A stretch of DNA of 64,000 nt from Hermatobates lingyangjiaoensis. Taxonomy: Eukaryota > Arthropoda > Insecta > Hemiptera > Hermatobatidae. The notes beneath the pieces were generated by a model. It worked only from the letters and a program-made list of their open reading frames with translations, searched no databases and was not told where the DNA came from. The number at the start of each line of letters is the position of its first letter. The first letter of the stretch is position 1. The stretch covers positions 620,001 through 684,000 of the forward strand of contig JAPFBL010000116.1 in the NCBI GenBank assembly GCA_026182355.1, read 5' to 3'. Shown one piece after another: positions 55,762 through 64,000 of this stretch. The position numbers were made by a program, and so were the translations under genes.

Positions 55762-56348
55762 CGGGGTGTTTCAAAAAAATTTTTATATCATTTTGTAATT
55801 TAATAACTCTGTTAGATCTCGTTCAAATGACTTCAAATATTTATAGCGTGTGCAAAAACTGTGCGAAATTCAAATTCTATTATAATTGTATCTTTATGAT
55901 CTTAATCTTTTTCTTTAAAGCTGGAATAATAAAATGCCATTCACTGGAAGAGAAAAGGTGTTCTTTATGTTGGAGTTTGCTCAAACACAGTCAAACAAGA
56001 CTGTGCAGCGTGCATTTACGAAAAGAGTTCTCTAAAAGTTCTCCAAAGAGATTGCAGATTTGGAGCTGGAATAAAAAGTTCAAAGAGGAAGGCTGAATGC
56101 GCAGGATCCGGACGACCAGTTTGACTGTCTTCAAGCAAACTCCAACATACAGAACGCCTTTCTCTTCCAGTGAATGGCATTTTATTACGCCACCTGGAAA
56201 GAAAACGATAAAGAACATAAAGATAAAAATATAATAGAATTATAATTTTGTTTGTTTCTGCAAACGCTATAAATATTTGAAGTAATTTGAACGAAATCTA
56301 ACAAAGCTGTTAAATACAAGATGATATAAAATTATTTGAAACACCCCG
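55762..56348. mobile_element. Foldback DNA transposon with DUF4817-type ORF remnant
   Basis: Ends CGGGGTGTTTCAAA and TTTGAAACACCCCG are inverted, each preceded or followed by TA, as for a TA-targeting (Tc1/mariner-like) element. The arms are ~230 bp each, meeting near 56000-56110. The left arm on + encodes MPFTGREKVFFMLEFAQTQS, NKTVQRAF, a frameshift, then REL-like KEFSKSSPKRLQIWSWNKKF KEEG, which is the helix-turn-helix domain (DUF4817) common in insect transposon proteins. The right arm on - repeats the start of the same ORF (MPFTGRERRSVCWSLLEDSQ-like). The ORF is broken in both arms and no catalytic domain is present, so it is non-autonomous. Confidence 0.8.
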
Positions 56349-56475
56349 TATATAACGCATAACTGAGAATAAAGTGGATTTTTCATGAGACAGTGGAGGC
56401 CAAATCCTATACTGGTTAACTAAACTGTATAGATCGCATTGATTTATAACCAGTGTAACCTGTAACGTGGTTTAG

Positions 56476-56476
<1 letters not shown>

Positions 56477-56528
<52 letters not shown>
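56477..56528. repeat. (CA)n microsatellite
   Basis: About 25 uninterrupted CA units on the + strand. Confidence 0.98.
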
Positions 56529-56529
<1 letters not shown>

Positions 56530-56531
<2 letters not shown>

Positions 56532-57175
56532 CAACCTAAACTTTACTATTAGTAATATAGTATAACATCTGTTGGCAATAACTTAATTTTAGTTTCTTGA
56601 ATATGACAATCTTGCAGACCTATTATCAAACTCTGTGATTAGCGTACTATGAAACCAAATGTTCCTTTATTAACTTTTTATTTATTATAAAAATGAATAC
56701 TTCCGTCAGATGTTTGAATGTAGAACAGATTTCATTTATAACGATGCTGATGTTGCGATCACATGGCTAGGAATTTTGAACATTCACATGAAATTGGGTA
56801 GTGAACAATGAATACCACCTACAACTAACACAAAAGGTTGTTTAGAGAATATAGGGAAATTAAAAAATCATCACGAATAACTTCGGAGATCTTTTCTAAA
56901 ATCCTTCTAAAATACTAACTTTTAAATCGAATACAAACTAAAAGATTATCAGCGTGGCTTCTTCTGTGGTAAGTGGAAAAAAGTTCAAGTATTTGCTATA
57001 CAGCAACTTTTACAAAAATTTTGGGAGCATTGAAAATAATTTATGCATTCTTCTCATTGAATATCTGCTCATTTAATAGGAGCTTTGTACGAATTTAACT
57101 TTCCACTAAAACTAATTATTTTGATGAGACGACGCTAAGAAACGGCAGATAATCTCGCAAAACGTACTGTAATAC
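56530..57175. other. AT-rich, nothing recognised
   Basis: No supported feature. Confidence 0.6.
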
Positions 57176-57176
57176 A

Positions 57177-58820
57177 CCTTTTTACTTTACTATAAGTAAA
57201 GTATAGTGATCGTGAAAAAATTCGATCTCGAGATTTTGACGGAATTACATGTTTTGAGGTACCAGAAGTCGTTTTATGACGTTTTTACGATGATGTCTGT
57301 GTGTGTGTGGGTGGGTGGGTGGGTGCGTGGGTGGGTGCGTGTGTTAGCATTGCTTGTTACCACGCTACGGTCCAGAATCTTTGATGGATCAAGTTGATAT
57401 TTTACACAAAAATGGGCCTCATAAAGACGAAGATCCCTATTGTTTGGGAAGAATTATGCATGATGGGAAAGTCACTTTTTTTGCCAAAAACCGTTTTTTT
57501 TAAAACATTTATTTCTCCTAAACTGATAACTCTAGAGTTTTGAAATTTTGACATTATCTTTGAAGTTACAAATGCAACAAACGAAAAATATATTCAGAAT
57601 TTTAAGACAACAGGAAATATTTTTTTTTCAATAAAATGTAAAAATTTTGACTTATAATTCAATCTCAAACCTTGTGAGAGCGATACAAGCCATACTGTTT
57701 GACGGACAAGAATGAAACTATGCCTACAAATAGAACATTATATGGCGAATGAGTTGAGATATTTTTTTTTGAAATTACATTCGCTAAAGGGGCGTTACAG
57801 TACGATTTTTGTTTTCAGAAAATGATTTTTTGACGCTAAACGGCTGATTAAAAAATAATGAAAATTTGACCAAAAATGGAACAAAAAATTAGCAATTCAC
57901 AAAAAAAAATTCATGTAGTTTCAATTACGGGAAAGAGCAATAACGATATAAAAACTGTTTGTTTATTCTAGACTAAGAGATCACCTGCTATACTTGTCGA
58001 ATTTTTTGTATTTTTTTACATTGTTTACATTGACTTAGAAATTTTTTGAGCGAATCCACTGAGATAAAATTGATGTTTCTAATGGAAAAATGAAAATATA
58101 TTATTGACTTATAAGAGATGTAAGAGGAATAATATTGTGCAGGTAAATGATAACACTCATTAAAAAAAAATTCGTATATATGTTATTTGACAAAGGGGAA
58201 GGAAAATGATCTTATTAAATACTAAGAAGCCATAAAATTCCCAGTATAATAATTCTGTTAAAAACCAAAAATGTAAAAGATAATTCAAAATATAAATCTT
58301 TCGTTTAGGGATTAATAACTGTAATTATCGTAAATCTTTAATTAACAAATCACCTTAAAACAACATTTTCTTCGCTGTTTAAGAAGTTTTTCAGAGAAAA
58401 AAAGAGTATTTTACTGTTTCAAATTTGAAAATTTTACATTAATATTCAATGTAGAAGGATGTCAAGTAAACAAACGATGTAAGAAATCTACTGGCTATTT
58501 GAACAATAGCCATGTATGTTCTCTTGTAGGATACTATTTCGTTTCAAGAAATGTTCACTTTGGTTTTTCAAAAATGTTATTACTGCTGTAGTTATACTAA
58601 TGAAATTATTTGTGATGTACAAAAATAAGCTTATAAATTGATATGTCCTTCAATCACTATCTGTACTCCTCAGGAATGACAGGCTAATAATTAAATCCCA
58701 TTTAGATGTTTACGTTATGCTTAAATGAGACGTTATGTTTTATATACTCAAGAAATTGGACATTAAGTTACTTATAGTAAAGTAGAGTGTAGGCCACTCC
58801 AGATTTTTTATAATGTTATA
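57177..58820. mobile_element. 1.6-kb non-coding repeat element, copy 2
   Basis: Direct-orientation partner of 41704-43356. Inverted ends are TACTTTACTATAAGTAA (57183-57199) and TTACTTATAGTAAAGTA (58768-58784). The GT-rich block (57298-57342) has one more GGGTG unit than copy 1. Several indels distinguish the copies, including loss of an ATTATTATTATT run. No coding capacity. Confidence 0.75.
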
Positions 58821-58824
58821 TTGG

Positions 58825-59570
58825 CAAAAAAAAAACAGACGAATAAATCAAAGACAAGTCATACTTTTGCTCTTTGTACAGCCATATATACGTAAATCTT
58901 TAGCCGTATAACAGCGCTAAAAAAAATACTGATATTTTTACCTAATATTTAGTTCATTTTGAGGTGCTCATAAACAATGTGAATGATTCAAAATACTTTG
59001 GGGACCCCAGATCTAACAAGTCCAACATTTCACAAGGTGCTGGTTTAAAATAAATCGAAAATCTAACACAGTTTGTAGTTGTAATTACATATGTGTAAAT
59101 TTGTAAGTTATTGAACTCGATAAAAAATTATAAAATAACAAATAAAAACAGGCTATTATTATCAAATAGTGGAATAAATAATAAATATTTTTGTTTTAAA
59201 TTTTATTTATTTTACCAATGCTAAGAATATAGGGGTTTTTTCTTGTACACTTGTGATTAGAATTTTTCTTATAACAATCAGAACATTTTCCTTCTTTGTA
59301 ATACTGAGGATCTTTTTTTTCAGGAAAAATTTTGTTAATTATACTGTATACTGTTACCATTGTTGACATGAATAAACAATATCAACGAAATATACTTTTA
59401 TTTCTGCAAATGATTAATACGAGTATATAAATTTCAAGAATATTAGATTAGAACCTAATTATCACATAAATTTAGCACAATAATACTACATGATGTGCCA
59501 GTTTGGATAATGTCACTCTTGCCATAAAAGATAACATTTTTTGACTTCACACGTGTAGATATCCACTTAT
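58825..59570. other. AT-rich, nothing recognised
   Basis: No supported feature. Confidence 0.6.
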
Positions 59571-59574
59571 TGTC

Positions 59575-59800
59575 ATCTCAAAACATGTGGATTTCCACAT
59601 TTCTGGAGTATGAAGACCAGAAAGTGGGCGCATTTGTATGATGGAAATGTGTATATGTATTTAACATTATTTAAGTTGAGAATCTATCTCAAAACATGTG
59701 GATATACACATTTTAGTAGTATGAATGTTGTTAAGTTGGGCGACTTGTAAACCGGAACTATGTACTCGTATATTCAACATGATTTAAGTTGTGAATCCAT
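59575..59800. repeat. Diverged tandem duplication, ~111-bp unit
   Basis: ATCTCAAAACATGTGGAT recurs 111 bases apart (59575 and 59686), followed in both by TATGAA and later by TTTAAGTTG plus AATC. Two units and part of a third, clearly diverged. Confidence 0.65.
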
Positions 59801-59804
59801 CTAA

Positions 59805-60655
59805 AATGCATAAATACTTAACTGGAATTATAACCAATGAAGATAGTAAACTCCCTTTTCATCTAATCCTCCTTATTTAGGCTCTTACTCCGACCTGTAA
59901 CTTTCCCCAAACCATGTTAGTCCGAATAAACTACCCTGTTCCCTCAACAACTTAACTGATTCCTGTACAATGAAGCACAGTCCCTGTTAGCTTTGAAACC
60001 CTCATAGGTTACCTTGCAAGTCAGGTGTAACCTATTATTTGACAAATGTTCTGACCCTTCTACTTATAGCACAATATTAAATCAACAGTAGTGACTCTCT
60101 TGTATAAAACTGCTAATATGCGACGTGCATAAATTTCGTTGGTCATTGGACTTTGTATTGTACAGATATAAAATGAAATAGACAGATGTCAAATGAAAGA
60201 ATTCCAAGAACAAGCGAAAGAGAAAAAACATGGTGTAATCTGAGGATAACTGAAAAACATTGCTAATTCTATAGTTCTATTGGAGAATTTCAAAAAAATT
60301 ACGTCTTCACAATAAAAGTTAAATTATAAAATATTAAATTTAACTTTAATTTAAATTAAAGTTAATATTGGTATTTACTTTAATACAAAATATTAAAGTA
60401 AATATTTGGTATTCACTCACCAATAGTAAAACTACACTATAAGAGTTACTAAAATCAATGAGTTACTATAATAAAGATTAAAAATCATTGTTACTTATAA
60501 ATTTGTTCATGTTTCAGTATGTTGTAATGTTTTATTAAGGTTCAGGATTAATTAAGTCATTTATCATTCTAAATCAAATGTTTAATAATACAAATAACAC
60601 AATTTCAAATATTTTACTCCGATGTTCTTAAACCTTATAGATATGTATATTTCTT
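59805..60655. other. AT-rich, nothing recognised
   Basis: 59860-60050 is more balanced in composition but has no supported gene structure. An AT palindrome lies at 60320-60400. Confidence 0.5.
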
Positions 60656-60661
60656 TAAATG

Positions 60662-60710
60662 TAAACCTGAAGAGGAACACACTAAATGCCTGAAACGCGT
60701 TGTTAGTTTG
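60662..60710 (+). ncRNA. Hammerhead-like motif, family D
   Basis: TAAAC, core CTGAAGA (60667-60673), 18 bases with only a weak GG/CC stem II, GAAA (60692-60695), the palindromic ACGCGT as stem III, T, then GTTAGTTTG whose GTT pairs with AAC upstream. Core, GAAA and the palindromic stem III fit PLE hammerheads; the poor stem II argues for decay. Confidence 0.45.
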
Positions 60711-60714
60711 CAAT

Positions 60715-62155
60715 TAAAATTTTTTTTCTTGTGGAGAAGTAATTTGTTTAAATTCCCCAGTATGAATAAAAACCTACACTATAACAGACTGCATAAGTAA
60801 TGAATTCTATAGTTATATTGAGAAACTAAATTATTGTGACTTTAGACTTATATCATATCTTTTTCTCTGTTATAAAGTAAAATACGAATCAATATCATAA
60901 GTACTGGCGACGAGACCAGTACTCTGGTCCAAGATAATGTTAATAATAATTATATACTAAATACAAAATCACAACTCTTTGAACTTAGTAATTTAGAACA
61001 GAAAAAAGGAGTCAAAAATGACATAAGACATAAAATGGATTTACAATGTTGGAATATTATCTAAAAACTATGCAGGTCATCCACATAACAATTTTAGCAT
61101 CATAAAAATTTAGTTTATTGAGCAGTACAACCCATGTAACACACTTTTTTATCAAACATCATCATCATCGTCGTCGAAACCTCAAAAAATGGTTCAGAAG
61201 AAAACGTGTAAATTTAATAAAATTTCTTCGTGATTACTATACTTAGCTTAGAGTAAACTAAAAAAAATTAAAATGTATAACAATGTTTTTAGCATTAATT
61301 AGGTTTAGGGCGTTCTTAGGTATCTAAATGCTAGCATTATCTGCCTTTGCTAGCTGTATATTCCCCCTTAATCCTCTTATGTGCTCCTCATTTCGATTAT
61401 CCGGTTTTCTCTATCCACCTCTCTGCTCTCAGCAAATATTCATCTATTTTACAACTCATGTCGATGTGCCAAAATAAGTATGCACTAAATTTTTAAATTT
61501 TGATGTGTACGTATCTTTTATTTTACGATAACACTGAAGAAATTTATAAATATACATATTTGTGAATTATACTAGGTATCAGATCTTTTTCAATAATTAT
61601 TGCTAAAAATACAACTATATTTAGGTAATAGCCGTATTGTAACTGTATACTTGTTTCGCTAATTCCAAAAAACACTCCGTTCCTTCTTGAACGCAATACA
61701 ATGATTTCTTATAGCCGATATGTTTTAATTTTAAACCTTTTATCATCAGGACATGAATAATAATTGATTTTAAATATCAATTTATATTACTTGAACAGGT
61801 CTTAGTTAATAACGTTTGTTTTTGTTTGTGTTTGAAAAAGCTTTTAGAGAAATGGCTTGTTGTCAGATTATATTAATTCTTATGGCAGTCTTCAATTGTA
61901 CATTTATAAGATTATGGCCACCAAGCAGAGTCGAAAGCTCCTGCATCATCTAGATATACTAGAAACTGTGGTTAATAAATCAATCAGCCTCCGCCAAAGC
62001 ATTCACAGTGCTGCGAAGAGTCCTGAACAAAATTGTTGATTGGATGTAGATCCTTTGGTGTCTATATCCAAATTTATTTGAATATGAGTACGATCATGAG
62101 TACTGGAGGAACTATAATGATATATTCTGTTTATGCTAGTCGGTTAAATATTTGT
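60715..62155. other. AT-rich; possible decayed PLE end
   Basis: 61700-61755 on - reads CATGTCCTGATGATAAAAGG with AATTAAAAC downstream, similar to the family C layout but with a better core and no GAAA. The open frame 61857-62039 (IMATKQSRKLLHHLDIL...) is unrecognised. Confidence 0.4.
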
Positions 62156-62159
62156 GGAC

Positions 62160-62480
62160 GTAGTGAGATGAAATGAGGAAGAGTGGTGGCATTGGGGTAA
62201 AAAGGAGACATCTGATTGGTTGATAGAATAGTGAGGGAGAGGCTCCGAGGCTGGGGAACACCTAACGGTGTCTGCAATGGCTAACGCCTGGGGAGGAATG
62301 AATGGTTGACTTGAGCTAATAGCCCTACGTCACATTTGACTAGTCTACCACGCGTCCAAGCAAGTCATGTACAATTAATGTTAGCCTCAGGCAAGGATGG
62401 TCGTCATTTCAAGTTAACAACATCCTGTTATACAATGGTGAGAATAGAGGGAGGCTGGGATTCGAACAGATAGGGAATGA
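62160..62480. other. GC-richer stretch, unrecognised
   Basis: Balanced composition with a tRNA-B-box-like GTTCGAATCCC on the - strand (near 62460). A matching A box was not found, so a SINE is possible but unproven. Confidence 0.3.
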
Positions 62481-62484
62481 TAAC

Positions 62485-64000
62485 GGGTATTGTACAATGC
62501 TATTTCAATACCCATGAGGAAAAAGAAAATACATGGTCTTAAAAACATACAAACACATCAAAAAAATCGTCAAAAATGCAATTAAGGACCTGAAAATACG
62601 TAAATCCGCCAAAATCTCTTAATATATTTATTCATAATAACTATATTTATTTTACTTATTTCAATGTAAAAATCAGTTGTATTCAACAAGTTTGATATAT
62701 GTTTATTTGTAATAAGGCTGAGTGTAGGCCACACTAAATCTCACAATCTGAAATTTATACTACCCTATAATTATAATATCCAGAGAGTTTATCATCTTAT
62801 CAAATAACTCCAAAGTGAGTTCTCAGATATCGCAACCCTATTATTTTTTGCTTTAACAAAATGTTCTCAAACATTTCTGTTTGTATACTATTTTTAATTC
62901 TTTTTAAAAAATTTCCTTTTTCTATAGTTAAAGATTTAGTGTAAAAAGTATTTATTGAAATCAATGAATGTAACAAACTTTTTATTTCAAGCCATGTCAT
63001 TTCAATAAACTAAGAATAATCTCGTCATTTCGAAAGACTTATCGGTAATGTCATTTTAATCCGTGTCGCATATATCCTGTCTTCAAGATTTTGGACTTAA
63101 TTAATACAGTAATGGCATTATAGATAACTTAAGTACAATTATTATATTGTGTTATAAATCATAATATGAATCGGCCCGGTAAAACAAATAAAGTCAAAAA
63201 ATTGAATATATATTCGTTTAACAATATTTGTTGACAAAATTTTATATAGCATCTACATGACGTCAATAAAAAATATAAACTGAGTGGATTATTAGCGTGT
63301 TTAAACACCTCTACATCTTGTTTGTTGAATATAGATCACACAATATTTTTAGAAGACTATAGTTTAGATATATGTAAATCAGAGGTGATGAAAGGAAATG
63401 ATGAAACTATAAGGCACTATAATTATTATAATTTACTATAAATTAAAACTGAAAAGTAATGGCAAAATCTACGGATGCAAAATCAAAGATAAAACATAGC
63501 ACAGGTAAATGAACGATGTCAAAAGTATAAATTAAAAAAGTAATACAAATATATAAAAGCAGTTTGATGAACAAATCAATAAAAAAGCCAAATATATTTT
63601 ATTTTTATTTTTTATATATGTATTCATTTTTTTATATCTCTTTTCATTTATTTGAAATTTATTGTTCAGGTTAAATCATTTTTCAAGTTAATGAATTCAT
63701 GCTGTGCCTTATAGTTTTGTTATTTCCTTCTTTGTTTTCCTCAGTTATATTTAGAAGTTTATTTTTATTTTACAGCCTACGTATGTTATGCACAGCGTGC
63801 CTGTATTGTTGTTTCTACAGACCTTTAGAGGGGTTAGTAATCGTTATTTATCAAAGAATTCAAACAAAATAGAAGGGGTGAAAAGAAATCAGAAATGAAG
63901 AAATAGTAAAAATGGACGGAAGGGAGAGGCTTCAATCGAGTGGAAAAGTACATGACCCTTAGACAAGGAAAGCCGTTTCGACAGCTGTTGCTCTATCTCA
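62485..64000. other. AT-rich; one solo element end
   Basis: 62708-62735 (GGCTGAGTGTAGGCCACAC) matches the right end of the 1.6-kb element. The rest holds nothing I can support up to the window edge. Confidence 0.5.

Overview
The window looks like nuclear DNA of an arthropod, most likely an insect. It is strongly AT-rich by eye (about 70%) and has no operon-like gene packing. Long AT-rich stretches without coding signal are broken up by decayed transposons, microsatellites and satellite arrays. I find no convincing complete host protein gene. The species cannot be named from the sequence alone.

The dominant theme is Penelope-like retroelements (PLEs). Pieces of their protein lie at 178-325, 1361-1710, 25141-25275, 25510-25560, 26767-27262, 27450-28300, 28626-28767 and 44483-45300. 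They cover the N-terminal region, the start and core of the reverse transcriptase (RT), the RT-to-endonuclease linker, and the GIY-YIG endonuclease. All are broken, and many are joined head to head. Around them are short terminal modules that carry hammerhead-ribozyme (HHR) cores or their decayed remains, usually bordered by (TA)n tracts. The best one, 50742-50802 on the + strand, keeps the whole core, stem I, stem II and a palindromic stem III. A near-intact one lies at 34758-34817 on the - strand. A second family sits in both arms of a ~300-bp inverted repeat at 16821-17462. HHR-like pieces of several other families are scattered through the window.

Other mobile DNA: the 3' part of a Helitron helicase ending at a CTAG|T terminus (5596-6375, - strand); a foldback transposon with a broken DUF4817-type helix-turn-helix ORF and flanking TA dinucleotides (55762-56348); two direct copies of a ~1.6-kb non-coding element (41704-43356 and 57177-58820) with shared subterminal inverted repeats and scattered solo ends; a tRNA-derived SINE (49398-49695); a related SINE insertion with an 11-bp target duplication (31870-32102); and two copies of a hairpin element (20296-20504 and 36310-36470).

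Tandem arrays: a 27-unit, 51-bp minisatellite (39644-41020) that is open in several frames on both strands and varies mainly at one G/A position per unit, and a 9-unit, 126-bp satellite (54306-55440). Two stretches could be host exons but are weakly supported: 48050-48194 (+), and a duplicated 114-bp exon-like module (41356-41469 and 44362-44475, -). Everything else is AT-rich sequence in which I see nothing.
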